Origin: Clostridia bacterium
Lineage (GTDB): Bacteria; Bacillota; Clostridia; Oscillospirales; Acutalibacteraceae
DNA length: 64,000 nucleotides
Direction: 5' to 3'
Assembly: GCA_017416345.1 (NCBI GenBank)
Contig: JAFQCR010000007.1
Location: 1-64,000 of the forward strand
Shown: piece after piece, positions 50,948 to 58,874 of the stretch
Layout: every line of letters begins with the position of its first letter
How positions within the stretch are numbered: position 1 is the stretch's first letter
The notes under the pieces: model-generated
What the model was told of the DNA's origin: nothing
The model's database searches: none
Seen by the model: only the letters and a program-made list of their open reading frames with translations
Position numbers and translations under genes: made by a program

Positions 50948-52249
50948 TTGGCGGTTGTAATATCGGGTGTTGAAGCAGGCTCGCCTGCCGCAAAGGCGGG
51001 TATTTTGTCGGGTGAGACCTTGCTCGAGCTTAACGGAAACCAGATAGTCGACGTGCTTGACTACCGTTTTTACCAAAACGAGCGTGCGGTCGAGGTAAAA
51101 CTGCTGTCGGCTGACGGCAACGAGCGCACGGTCAACGTTAAAAAAGGCGAATATGACGAGCTGGGACTTTTGTTTGAAACCTATCTGATGGACAAGCAGC
51201 ACTCCTGCCGAAATAAGTGCATTTTCTGCTTTATCGATCAGTTGCCTGAAGGCTTGCGTGAGTCGCTGTATTTCAAGGATGACGATTCAAGAATGTCGTT
51301 TTTGTTCGGCAACTATATCACGCTGACAAATTTGACCGAGCATGAGATAGAGCGCATTATAAAGCTTCACATAAGCCCCGTCAACGTGTCGGTGCACACC
51401 ACCAATCCCGAGCTTCGTGTCAAGATGATGGGCAACCGCTTTGCAGGTCAGTCGCTTGATATTTTGTGGCGTATTTGTAAGGCAGGTATCAAGGTCAACT
51501 GTCAGCTTGTGCTGGTGCCGGGTTATAACGACGGTGATGAGCTTCGCAGAAGCTTTGGCGACCTTATAAAGCATCCGTCTATCGCAAGTATCGCCTGTGT
51601 TCCCGTGGGATTGACCGGACACCGTGACGGATTATGTAAACTTGAGCCGTTTAATAAGCAGACCGCCGCAGATGTTATAGATATTGCCGAGGAATTCGGT
51701 GCAAAAACGGTTGAAATGTACGGTGAGCGCCGTGTGTTTGCGGCGGATGAGTTTTATCTGACGGCTGAAAGACCCATGCCCGAAGCCGACTTTTACGGTG
51801 ACTTTCTGCAGCTTGAAAACGGTGTCGGAATGTGGGCTATGCTGAAATCCGAGGTCGAGGAAGCCATCGACGATTACGATGCACCGAAAATTGACCGCAA
51901 TATAACCCTTATTACGGGTGAAGCGGCCTATCCCTTGATGAGAAATATTGTTGACAACGTGTCAAAAAAGTGGCATAATTTTAATTGTAATGTTGTTGCA
52001 ATAAAGAACAACTTTTTCGGTGGCAGAATAACCGTAACGGGTCTGCTTACCGGAACCGATATTTTGGAGCAGTTGAAGGGTCAATACTTAGGGACCGAGC
52101 TGCTCATTTCCTCAAGTATGCTCCGTCACGAGGGCGATATGTTCCTCGACAGCATAACGGTTGAGGAGGTTGAAAAACAGTTGAATGTGAAAATAACCGT
52201 GGTCGAGAGTGACGGTTGGTCTCTTCTCGATGCGTTAAACGGAATTTGA
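50948..52249 (+). CDS. DUF512 protein: PDZ-like plus radical-SAM-like
   Basis: 433 aa from TTG 50948 (AAAGGAG upstream). Residues 1-60 are PDZ-like (GVEAGSPAAKAGILSGETLLELNG). A radical-SAM-type cluster motif follows, CRNKCIFCFIDQLP (CX3CX2C, about 83-90). The rest includes VNVSVHTTNPELRVKMMGNR and the DUF512 region (VPVGLTGHRDGL, AADEFYL). Function unknown. In many Clostridia this gene lies directly before der, as here (14 bp). Confidence 0.87.
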   Translation: MAVVISGVEAGSPAAKAGILSGETLLELNGNQIVDVLDYRFYQNERAVEVKLLSADGNERTVNVKKGEYDELGLLFETYLMDKQHSCRNKCIFCFIDQLPEGLRESLYFKDDDSRMSFLFGNYITLTNLTEHEIERIIKLHISPVNVSVHTTNPELRVKMMGNRFAGQSLDILWRICKAGIKVNCQLVLVPGYNDGDELRRSFGDLIKHPSIASIACVPVGLTGHRDGLCKLEPFNKQTAADVIDIAEEFGAKTVEMYGERRVFAADEFYLTAERPMPEADFYGDFLQLENGVGMWAMLKSEVEEAIDDYDAPKIDRNITLITGEAAYPLMRNIVDNVSKKWHNFNCNVVAIKNNFFGGRITVTGLLTGTDILEQLKGQYLGTELLISSSMLRHEGDMFLDSITVEEVEKQLNVKITVVESDGWSLLDALNGI

Positions 52250-52263
52250 CAGGAGGTAGCAAA

Positions 52264-53598
52264 TTGGCTAAACCCGTAGTTGCAGTTGTGGGCCGACCCA
52301 ACGTCGGAAAATCCACGCTGTTCAATAAGCTTTGCGGTAAGCGTTTGTCGATCGTTGACGATACGCCGGGTGTCACCCGTGACCGCATTTTCGGCAACGC
52401 CGAATGGTTGGGCAAGAACTTTATGCTGATAGATACCGGCGGTATCGAGCCCAAGACCGACGATATAATTTTGAAAAAAATGCGTGCTCAGGCCGAGCTG
52501 GCAATTGATACCGCTTCGGTGATAATCTTTGTTACCGACCTTAAAAGCGGTGTCACAGCCTCGGATAACGAGGTTGCCGCAATGCTGCAAAAAAGCGGCA
52601 AGCCCGTCGTGCTTTGCGTAAACAAGTGTGACCGTTTGGGCGAGCAACCGCTTGAGTTTTATGAGTTTTATAATTTAGGCTTGGGTGATCCCGTTGCGGT
52701 GTCAAGTGTTCACGGACACGGCACGGGTGACCTTTTGGACCGTGTGTTTGAGCATATCCCCGAGGCCGATTTTGAAGAGGATGACGAGGAGATCATCAAT
52801 GTTGCCGTTATCGGTAAGCCGAATGCCGGCAAATCCTCGCTGATAAACAACATCAGCGGTGAGGAGCGTGTAATCGTTTCGGATGTTGCAGGTACCACCC
52901 GTGATGCTATCGACACTCTTGTGGAGATCGGCGGTCAGAAATATAACTTCACCGATACCGCAGGTATCCGCCGCAAGTCCAAGGTCGATGACGACATTGA
53001 AAAGTACAGCGTTATGCGTGCCAAAATGGCCATTGAACGCTCGGATGTCTGTGTTATTATGATAGATGCTACCGAGGGCTTCACCGAGCAGGATTCCAAG
53101 GTTGCGGGTCTTGCAATGGAGCAGGGCAAGGCGGCCATCATTGCCGTAAACAAGTGGGATATCGTTGAAAAGGACGGTAAGACCATGGACAGTATGAGAA
53201 AATCGCTTATGCAGGATTTCTCGTTTATGCCGTATGCTCCCATCATCTTTATTTCGGCCAAAACCGGTCAGCGTGTTGACCGTTTGTTTGAGCTGATAAA
53301 GTTTGTTCACGCACAGAACACCATGCGTATCTCAACCGGTATGCTCAACGATGTTTTGGCCGAGGCCACCGCACGTGTTCAGCCTCCGTCGGACAAGGGC
53401 AAGAGATTGAAGATCTACTATATGACCCAGGCATCTACCAAGCCGCCGACATTTGTATTTTTCTGTAACCGTGAGGAGCTTTTCCACTTCTCGTATCAGA
53501 GATATCTTGAAAATCAGATCCGTTCGACCTTTGGCCTTGAGGGTACACCCGTCCGTTTTGTAATACGTGAGCGTGGCGACGGAAAGACCAAAGCTTAA
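52264..53598 (+). CDS. der: Ribosome-associated GTPase Der (EngA)
   Basis: 444 aa from TTG 52264 (AGGAGG upstream). Two complete GTPase domains in tandem: GRPNVGKST, DTGG and NKCD (about 8-125), then GKPNAGKSS, DTAGIRRKSKVDD and NKWD (about 186-320). A C-terminal KH-like domain ends with FVIRERGDGKTKA. It is needed for 50S subunit assembly. Length is typical. Confidence 0.97.
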   Translation: MAKPVVAVVGRPNVGKSTLFNKLCGKRLSIVDDTPGVTRDRIFGNAEWLGKNFMLIDTGGIEPKTDDIILKKMRAQAELAIDTASVIIFVTDLKSGVTASDNEVAAMLQKSGKPVVLCVNKCDRLGEQPLEFYEFYNLGLGDPVAVSSVHGHGTGDLLDRVFEHIPEADFEEDDEEIINVAVIGKPNAGKSSLINNISGEERVIVSDVAGTTRDAIDTLVEIGGQKYNFTDTAGIRRKSKVDDDIEKYSVMRAKMAIERSDVCVIMIDATEGFTEQDSKVAGLAMEQGKAAIIAVNKWDIVEKDGKTMDSMRKSLMQDFSFMPYAPIIFISAKTGQRVDRLFELIKFVHAQNTMRISTGMLNDVLAEATARVQPPSDKGKRLKIYYMTQASTKPPTFVFFCNREELFHFSYQRYLENQIRSTFGLEGTPVRFVIRERGDGKTKA

Positions 53599-53642
53599 CT
53601 GAAAATATGGTATGCCTTTTATGGAGATAAGGAGAATGTAAA

Positions 53643-54326
53643 ATGGCATGGTTTGTATTAGTTCTGACATTGGTCGTTTCCTATTGCGTTGGCAGTATCA
53701 ACGGTGCGGTCGTTATCTCAACGGCTCACGGCGGTGATGATGTCCGCAAAGAGGGAAGCGGCAACGCAGGTATGACCAATATGATCCGTTCACGAGGTAT
53801 CGTTCCCGGTCTTGTTACCTTTGCGATAGACACTTTTAAGGGCACCGTTGTTTGCTTTATAGCAAAAATGTGGGTGTTGCCTTATATTTATTCGGTTTTG
53901 GGTTATGAGCTTCTGCGCCCCGAATATGCTGTGTACTACTGTGCAATTGCCTGCATTTTCGGACACGTATATCCCGTGTGGTTCGGCTTCAAGGGCGGAA
54001 AAGGCGTTTCCACCACGCTGGGTGTCGGCTTTATCTGCTGTTGGCCGACCGCCGTTTTGGGACTTGCCCTGTTTATCTTGATGTTCCTCATCACCAAGAT
54101 AGTTTCGGTAGGCTCAATTGCCGCCGCAATTTCTCTGCCTATACTTAACTATTTCTTTGCAACACGTATCGAGGGCTCAAAATATGCCGTACTTATTCAG
54201 GTGTTGCTCATTATCGTTATGTCGCTGAACATCCTCATAAGCCACCGTGCCAATATCGGACGCCTCATCCGTGGCGAGGAAAAGAAGCTGCAACCTAAGA
54301 AAAAGGAGCCCAAAGATGAGCAATAA
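53643..54326 (+). CDS. plsY: Acyl-phosphate:glycerol-3-phosphate acyltransferase
   Basis: 227 aa. Multi-pass membrane enzyme with the three PlsY motifs: SINGAV..(G)..D.R..GSGNAGMTN (about 18-43), FGHVYPVWFGFKGGKGVSTTLG (about 104-124) and a later SHRANIGRLIRGEEKK loop. It makes lysophosphatidic acid, the first step of phospholipid synthesis. It overlaps gpsA, which supplies its substrate, by 11 nt. Confidence 0.95.
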   Translation: MAWFVLVLTLVVSYCVGSINGAVVISTAHGGDDVRKEGSGNAGMTNMIRSRGIVPGLVTFAIDTFKGTVVCFIAKMWVLPYIYSVLGYELLRPEYAVYYCAIACIFGHVYPVWFGFKGGKGVSTTLGVGFICCWPTAVLGLALFILMFLITKIVSVGSIAAAISLPILNYFFATRIEGSKYAVLIQVLLIIVMSLNILISHRANIGRLIRGEEKKLQPKKKEPKDEQ

Positions 54327-55314
54327 GCTGACTGTTTTAGGCTCGGGCGGATGGGGCATTGCCTTGGCGGTGCACGCACGCTCCAAAGGCTTTAAGGTGA
54401 CGCTTTGGTCACCCTTTGAGGCCGAGGTCTCGGCGCTCAATGCAACAAGAGAGAGCGAAAAGCTGCTTAAAGGTGTCAAGATACCTGAGGATATTGATAT
54501 CACGACCGATTTGAATGTTGTTGAGGGGTCAAAAATCACCATTATCGCAACACCGTCCTTTGCCGTCCGTGAGACCGCCGCAAGGTTGAAGGATTTTGAT
54601 TGCGGTATCGTTGTCAACGTTGCCAAGGGTTTTGAAAAGGGTACTCAAAAGCTGCTCTCCGATGTCATAACCGAGGAATTACCGCAAAAGGATATTGTCA
54701 TTCTGTCGGGACCTTCTCATGCCGAGGAGGTTGCACGCGGTGTTGCCACCACGGTGGTAGCCGCTTCGGAAAGCCTTGATGCTGCAAAAACCGTTCAGCA
54801 GGCGCTTATCGGCCCTACCTTCAGGATATATACCAACCGTGACATTATCGGTGTTGAGGTTGGCGGTGCTTTGAAAAACGTTATTGCCGTGTGTGCAGGT
54901 ATTGCCAACGGACTTGGAGTTGGCGACAACACAAGGGCGGCACTTATTACCCGCGGACTTGCCGAAATTGCACGTCTCGGTACCGCAATGGGTGCAGACA
55001 CGAGTACCTTTATGGGTCTGTCGGGACTTGGCGACCTTATAGTCACCTGTATGTCACAGCACAGCCGAAACAACCGCTTCGGTAACCTTGTGGGTAGCGG
55101 AATGTCGGTCGATGAAGCGCTGAAGACCGTCGGCACGGTTGAGGGCTATTATGCCGTTGAGATTGCGGTGCGCCTTGCCGAGGACTATATGGTCGATATG
55201 CCTATGACGGCACAGTGCTATAACATTCTTTATAAAAATTCGCCTGCATCCGAGGCAATAAAAAACCTTATGAACCGTCCCGGTAAGCAGGAGGAAGAGC
55301 CTTGGATAGGTTGA
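54316..55314 (+). CDS. gpsA: Glycerol-3-phosphate dehydrogenase [NAD(P)+]
   Basis: 332 aa from ATG 54316 (AAGGAGCCC upstream), inside the end of plsY. Rossmann motif LGSGGWGIALA, GPSHAEEVARG, catalytic Lys in EVGGALKNVIAV and DNTRAALITRGLAE. It reduces dihydroxyacetone phosphate to sn-glycerol-3-phosphate for PlsY. Confidence 0.96.
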   Translation: MSNKLTVLGSGGWGIALAVHARSKGFKVTLWSPFEAEVSALNATRESEKLLKGVKIPEDIDITTDLNVVEGSKITIIATPSFAVRETAARLKDFDCGIVVNVAKGFEKGTQKLLSDVITEELPQKDIVILSGPSHAEEVARGVATTVVAASESLDAAKTVQQALIGPTFRIYTNRDIIGVEVGGALKNVIAVCAGIANGLGVGDNTRAALITRGLAEIARLGTAMGADTSTFMGLSGLGDLIVTCMSQHSRNNRFGNLVGSGMSVDEALKTVGTVEGYYAVEIAVRLAEDYMVDMPMTAQCYNILYKNSPASEAIKNLMNRPGKQEEEPWIG

Positions 55315-55703
55315 CCGCAATGCGTGAAGGGTTTAAGATCCGATTGCCGTATATTGTTGCTACGGTGGTTTTGTTAGGCATCGAGGTGATAATCGGTGCG
55401 TTTGTGCACGATGATTTTGTGCGGCCGTTTGTGGGCGATGTGCTTGTGACGGCGCTGTTGTGTGCAATGGGCAGGATAGTGCTTCCAAGGTGGCGTTGGT
55501 TGCCGTTGGCTGTGTTGCTGTTCGCCGTCGCAGTCGAGCTGTCACAGCTAATTGAGCTTGACCGAATCTTGGGAGTTGAAGGCACCGCTATAGGAACCGC
55601 CATCGGCTCAACCTTCGACATAGCCGACCTTATCTGCTATGCGGTGGGGTGCGTAATATTCTTCACTTGCGAAATGGCACTTAAAAGACTGAATAAAAAA
55701 TAA
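55302..55703 (+). CDS. DUF2809-like/VanZ-like membrane protein
   Basis: 133 aa from TTG 55302, with GGAGG (55290-55294) 7 nt upstream inside gpsA; ATG 55320 is the alternative. Four membrane helices. VELSQLIELDRILG followed by STFDIADLICYAVG matches the DUF2809/VanZ-type (E-x-x-Q...D-x-x-D) pattern also seen in the VanZ-like gene at 6597-7103. Function unknown. Coupled to gpsA. Confidence 0.75.
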   Translation: MDRLTAMREGFKIRLPYIVATVVLLGIEVIIGAFVHDDFVRPFVGDVLVTALLCAMGRIVLPRWRWLPLAVLLFAVAVELSQLIELDRILGVEGTAIGTAIGSTFDIADLICYAVGCVIFFTCEMALKRLNKK

Positions 55704-55705
55704 AA

Positions 55706-55929
55706 GCAAGGGGCTGTCTTACAAAAGAAAAAATGCACAAATAGGTGTAGTTAATATCACAAAGAAGCTCCCTCTGATGAGGGAGCTGTCGAGTGAAACG
55801 AGACTGAGGGAGAGATAAAAGTCATATAATTATTTGTTTCTCTCCTTCCGTCACGGCTACACCGTGCCACCTCCCTCATCAGAGGGAGGTTCGATTGTGC
55901 AAATTGTCTTTTGTAAGACGGCTCCTTGC
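55706..55929. mobile_element. 224-bp MITE-like element with 35-bp inverted ends
   Basis: GCAAGG.GC.GTCTTACAAAAG at 55706 is inverted at 55929, about 30 of 35 positions matching over the full arms (55706-55740 and 55895-55929). There is no coding capacity. Its interior carries another nested palindrome: CTCCCTCTGATGAGGGAG (55768-55785), the GAGCTGTCGAGTGAAACGAG unit of repeat family R1, and a CTCCCTCATCAGAGGGAG copy near the right end. No clear target duplication is visible. The left end lies 3 bp after the DUF2809 stop codon. Confidence 0.7.
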
Positions 55930-55944
55930 ACTTTGTATGAGCAC

Positions 55945-56208
55945 TTACAGCATATTTTTCAAGTTTTCTATTTCAATAAGTCCGCCGTCGGGGTTTTCAC
56001 TTTTGTGAATGTTCAGCAACTGCTCGCAGGGGAATTTTGCACATTTTCCGCAATGCGGTAGGCCTTGATTTGTGGCGCAATCGTGGGTGTCGCAACGGCC
56101 GCCCCACACGCATTGGCCGTTTTTGGCGACAATTCGGCAGGTTTGGCATTTGCCTTGAAGCTTAAATTTGCAGGCATCGCAATCAATACCGCAGACCGAT
56201 ATGTTCAT
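55945..56208 (-). CDS. DUF3795 Cys-rich protein (second copy)
   Basis: 87 aa from ATG 56208 (AAGGAG upstream; ATG 56217 touches it). Cys pattern of DUF3795: CGIDCDACKFKLQGKCQTCR, CVWGGRCDTHDCA and HCGKCAKFPCE, probably a metal or iron-sulfur site. The function is unknown. A homologue lies two genes upstream, flanking the VOC gene. Confidence 0.8.
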   Translation of the reverse strand: MNISVCGIDCDACKFKLQGKCQTCRIVAKNGQCVWGGRCDTHDCATNQGLPHCGKCAKFPCEQLLNIHKSENPDGGLIEIENLKNML

Positions 56209-56221
56209 AAAATACATCTCC

Positions 56222-56578
56222 TTACAAAAACAGAATAGTGTTACCGTCGGGGTCGGTCACAGTCAGCTCGGTGCCGCCCCAAAAGGTCTTTACGGGTTCG
56301 GGGCAATCGATTCCTGCCGCCTTTATATTCTCGTAGACCTCTTGTACCTTGCCGCCCGTAGTGAAATAAAGGTTGTTACAGCAGGATTGCTCCTTGCCGT
56401 CGGGGATAGACCATATCCACATAACGGGTTCCTTTTGGTCACTCAAGGCCAAGGCCGCACCAAAGTAGTCGTCCGACTCCTTCTCCTGAACGACATTGAA
56501 CCCCAAAGCCTTATAAAAGTCAAATAATCTTTGAGGCTGTTTTGAATAGTAATTCAGTCCGTGAAAATGCAGATTCAT
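56222..56578 (-). CDS. VOC-family (glyoxalase-like) protein
   Basis: 118 aa from ATG 56578, overlapping the upstream stop by one base (TGATG). Paired beta-alpha-beta-beta-beta units with LHFHGLNYYSKQPQRLFDFYKALGF and TELTVTDPDGNTILFL, the VOC ends. The family includes glyoxalases, dioxygenases and antibiotic-binding proteins. Metal ligands are incomplete, so it may bind rather than catalyse. Confidence 0.82.
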   Translation of the reverse strand: MNLHFHGLNYYSKQPQRLFDFYKALGFNVVQEKESDDYFGAALALSDQKEPVMWIWSIPDGKEQSCCNNLYFTTGGKVQEVYENIKAAGIDCPEPVKTFWGGTELTVTDPDGNTILFL

Positions 56579-56838
56579 CAGTCTTGCTCCTTCCATTTGT
56601 TTAGGTTATTTAATCGGTTGGTGTTATGGCCTTCGTTGATAAAACGAGTTAGTTCGGCACAGGGAAGTTGTGGGCATTTGCCGCAATGCTCAAAGCTTTT
56701 TTCATCGGCACATTTGTAAATATCACACTCGCCCCAGAATATCTTTCCGCCTTGCTTGACACAACCGTCGCAATTGAATTTTTCTTTGAACTTACAAGTA
56801 TTACAATCGGTTCCGCATTTACCTTTGATTATCTCCAT
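56578..56838 (-). CDS. DUF3795 Cys-rich protein (first copy)
   Basis: 86 aa. CGTDCNTCKFKEKFNCDGCVKQGG, FWGECDIYKCA and HCGKCPQLPCAEL follow the DUF3795 pattern, about 40 per cent like the copy at 55945. It is the first gene of a three-gene minus-strand operon DUF3795-VOC-DUF3795. Confidence 0.8.
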   Translation of the reverse strand: MEIIKGKCGTDCNTCKFKEKFNCDGCVKQGGKIFWGECDIYKCADEKSFEHCGKCPQLPCAELTRFINEGHNTNRLNNLNKWKEQD

Positions 56839-57061
56839 TTTCGCTCTCCTTTACAAAAATTATTTATTTTGCTGTCTTAACCGCTTGGCAGGGTTATCTT
56901 CAATATACTTCCATGTTTCAATATAGTCTGCTTGGTTTCGTATGATATGGTCAAAATATCGTTCCTGCCAAATGTTCTTTCCGTATTCTTTATTACAAAA
57001 GCGCTTGAATGTGCTCACAAATTTGGCAATTATGGAATTTCTGTTGTTTAAAAATTGTTCG

Positions 57062-57088
57062 GTAGGGACAGGCGTCCCCGACTGTCCG
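57062..57088 (+). repeat. REP-like palindrome inside RAYT coding sequence
   Basis: GTAGGGACAG...CTGTCCG has the exact REP layout seen elsewhere in the window, yet it is in frame in the transposase. Confidence 0.65.
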
Positions 57089-57245
57089 TTGACATCGGCT
57101 TGAATGCTTATAATCAGGTGAATATGGTCCGGCATTATAACATAATTGTCAACCGAAATGTTATCGTAGAAATCGTTTAATTGTTTTATGTATTTGTCGG
57201 CAGTTTTACCGTATTCCTTTAGCAGAATTTTCGGACAGTCGAGGA

Positions 57246-57317
57246 GACTCCCCATAATATGGGGAGATGTCACAAAGTGACAGAGGGGACGGAGTCGGTA
57301 AGACTGCCTGTCCCTAC
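57246..57317 (+). repeat. Repeat R2 copy plus REP-like palindrome interrupting RAYT
   Basis: ACTCCCCATAATATGGGGAG, GATGTC, spacer, GACAGAGGGGAC is the R2 order seen at 1-120. The REP-like unit follows: GGAC, AGTC, loop, GACT, GTCCCTAC (57287-57317). Confidence 0.65.
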
Positions 57318-57517
57318 TCTGATTTCGGAAAGAATAGGTTTTCTGTTTTCGGTGCAAATAGTCACAAAATACGCACCGGGTGTGCTGTAATTATAGGCTT
57401 TCAGACGAGTGTCTTTCCTTTTTGGCAGGTTCATATTTTTACTAACCTCAATATTATATATAATCATATTAGCATATCTTATTTCGGATTTCAACATAAG
57501 ATAATTGAAATTAACTA

Positions 57518-57546
57518 TAGACAAATGGTGTGAAGTGTGTTAGAAT
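57518..57546 (+). promoter_or_regulatory. Promoter of THF riboswitch-folT
   Basis: TAGACA (57518-57523), 17-nt spacer, TAGAAT (57541-57546). Confidence 0.55.
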
Positions 57547-57574
57547 AACTGCGGTGTAAACCAATACAATAAAA

Positions 57575-57743
57575 ACAGAGTAGAAACCGATGCGTGAAGT
57601 GCCTCAAAGAACGGGGAGTTGTCTTGGGGACGAAGGGCTTTTGCCTGCGGTAGCGGTTTCGCATCCCGCTGTATAGTAAGAAGAATATTGGACGTATGTC
57701 AAAAGCCTCTTATTATTTCAACGACGATGTAATAGGAGGTTTT
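57575..57743 (+). promoter_or_regulatory. THF riboswitch with SD-sequestering hairpin
   Basis: The aptamer spans 57575-57672. P1 ACAG/CTGT closes the THF-I consensus: GAGTAGA, GATGCGTGAAGTGCC, ACGGGGAGTTGTC, GGACGAAGGGC and the GGTAGCGG pairing arm. Downstream CCTCTTATTA (57706-57715) pairs over 10 bp with TAATAGGAGG (57730-57739), up to 14 bp with the A/T flank, which hides the folT ribosome site. No T-tract follows, so control is translational: tetrahydrofolate should reduce FolT synthesis. Confidence 0.92.
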
Positions 57744-57747
57744 ATTT

Positions 57748-58284
57748 ATGCAAAAACAAAACAACACACAGTACACACGAATGGTTGCTATCCTTGGCAT
57801 TCTGTCGGCCGTTGCCGTTATCTGCTCGGGTGTTTTTCCGATGGGTCTTACGGTTAGGGTAGGCGAGTTTATCAAGCTGTCCCCCGTTTTTCTGGCGGTT
57901 GCGCTGGCCGGTAGTATGTACGGCTGGTGGGCAGGTGCTTTGGTGGCATTTATTGCCGATTTTATGCAGGCCTTGGTTTCGGGGCTTGGATTTTCACCGC
58001 TTATTTTAGCGGTCAACGTGCTGTGCGGTGCTTGCTTCGGACTTTTACTGCACAACACAAAAAGTGTGTTTAAGATCGTTTTGTCGGTACTGCTGACCCA
58101 GATCGTTGGAGGCCTTTGCCTTAACACACTTGCATTGCATTGGCAGTACGGTATGCCGATTTTTCCGACTGTTTATTGGAGAATGTTGCAGACGGCTATT
58201 ATGATTTTTGTTGAGACGGTCATGCTGATCCTCATAATCAAGACCGCCGACCTGCCGAAAAGGTTGAGGAAAGGCGACAAGTAG
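57748..58284 (+). CDS. folT: Folate ECF transporter S component FolT
   Basis: 178 aa, AGGAGG 8 nt upstream, inside the riboswitch hairpin. Six membrane helices with VRVGEFIKLSPVFLAVALAGSMYGWWAGALVAFIADFMQAL and VYWRMLQTAIMIFVET, matching the FolT/folate ECF family (the FYWR-like motif contributes to folate binding). It imports folate using a shared ECF energy module. The THF riboswitch upstream confirms the role. Confidence 0.92.
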   Translation: MQKQNNTQYTRMVAILGILSAVAVICSGVFPMGLTVRVGEFIKLSPVFLAVALAGSMYGWWAGALVAFIADFMQALVSGLGFSPLILAVNVLCGACFGLLLHNTKSVFKIVLSVLLTQIVGGLCLNTLALHWQYGMPIFPTVYWRMLQTAIMIFVETVMLILIIKTADLPKRLRKGDK

Positions 58285-58297
58285 ATTTATCTTGATA

Positions 58298-58352
58298 GGC
58301 TCCCCTTGAATGAACCAAGGGGAGCTGTCGAGTGAAACGAGACTGAGGGAGT
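58298..58352 (+). repeat. Dispersed repeat family R1
   Basis: GGCTCCCCTTG...CAAGGGGAGC, then GAGCTGTCGAGTGAAACGAG and ACTGAGGGAG. The R1 core is shared word-for-word with the interior of the MITE at 55706-55929. Confidence 0.65.
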
Positions 58353-58382
58353 ATGCTTTCCGCAAAGTCTTGTTTCGGTTTT

Positions 58383-58408
58383 CGGAACGGATAAATCCGT
58401 TCCCTACA
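58383..58408 (+). repeat. REP-like palindrome
   Basis: CGGAACGGA..TCCGTTCC then CTACA; it overlaps the 3' end of the small gene ending at 58404. Confidence 0.6.
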
Positions 58409-58577
58409 TTTCATCTTCTACGCTTGCAAGTGTCTGTGCTTTGAGCCTGTTTAATTCAGCTTTTGGTATCGAAACATAGATACAGCTTTGGCATTGGCCT
58501 ACAATGTCCATTTCCACGTCATCCAAAGTGCACGAGTCATCATTTTGGTAAATACAAAAAATATTTTCACACAGCAT
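58404..58577 (-). CDS. Small Cys-containing protein, unknown function
   Basis: 57 aa from ATG 58577 (GAGGTG upstream). CENIFCIYQNDDSCTLDDVEMDIVGQCQSCIYVSI contains five Cys in a CX4CX7C...CX2C pattern that suggests a metal site, followed by an amphipathic helix ending EDEM. Similar short proteins are frequent in Clostridia. No function recognised. Divergent from the RHH-MATE unit. Confidence 0.55.
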   Translation of the reverse strand: MLCENIFCIYQNDDSCTLDDVEMDIVGQCQSCIYVSIPKAELNRLKAQTLASVEDEM

Positions 58578-58686
58578 ATCTGTCACCTCAAATGCATTTT
58601 AGCATAACGGTTATAAAAATGCAACCATAAACGGTTATATAAATATAGTGAAAATTAAGCATAATATTGATGTAGGAGTTGATATT

Positions 58687-58869
58687 ATGTTTAAGATCGA
58701 AAACGAATTTAAATCTGCGAATATTTCACGCACAGTAAGGTTCACAGAGCCGTTGTTTGAAAAGCTCAACAAGGTTGCAACCGAGAATGACATATCATTC
58801 AATCTGCTTGTGCTTCAATGCTGTAAATATGCGTTAGAAAATATGTCCGAGGACGAGCAAGAGAATTAA
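58687..58869 (+). CDS. Small ribbon-helix-helix-like DNA-binding protein
   Basis: 60 aa from ATG 58687 (GTAGGAG upstream). ISRTVRFTEPLFEKLNKVATENDISFNLLVLQCCKYALENM fits the Arc/MetJ-type strand-helix-helix fold (R-x-V-R-F strand, then two helices). It lies 5 bp before the MATE gene, so it probably autoregulates this two-gene operon. Confidence 0.65.
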   Translation: MFKIENEFKSANISRTVRFTEPLFEKLNKVATENDISFNLLVLQCCKYALENMSEDEQEN

Positions 58870-58874
58870 GTATT

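Larger units (their letters stand above)
56860..57434 (-). pseudogene. Broken RAYT transposase (REP-associated, Y1_Tnp/IS200-like)
   Basis: The N-terminal part MNLPKRKDTRLKAYNYSTPGAYFVTICTENRKPIL runs from 57434 in one frame. The C-terminal part, from about 57245 in another frame, has the HUH motif MPDHIHLIIS and the catalytic-Tyr region QADYIETWKYIEDNP. Between them lie a repeat R2 copy and a REP-like palindrome (57246-57317), whose insertion breaks the frame. A second REP-like palindrome (57062-57088) sits in the C-terminal frame and is translated as part of GQSGTPVPTE. Confidence 0.8.
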
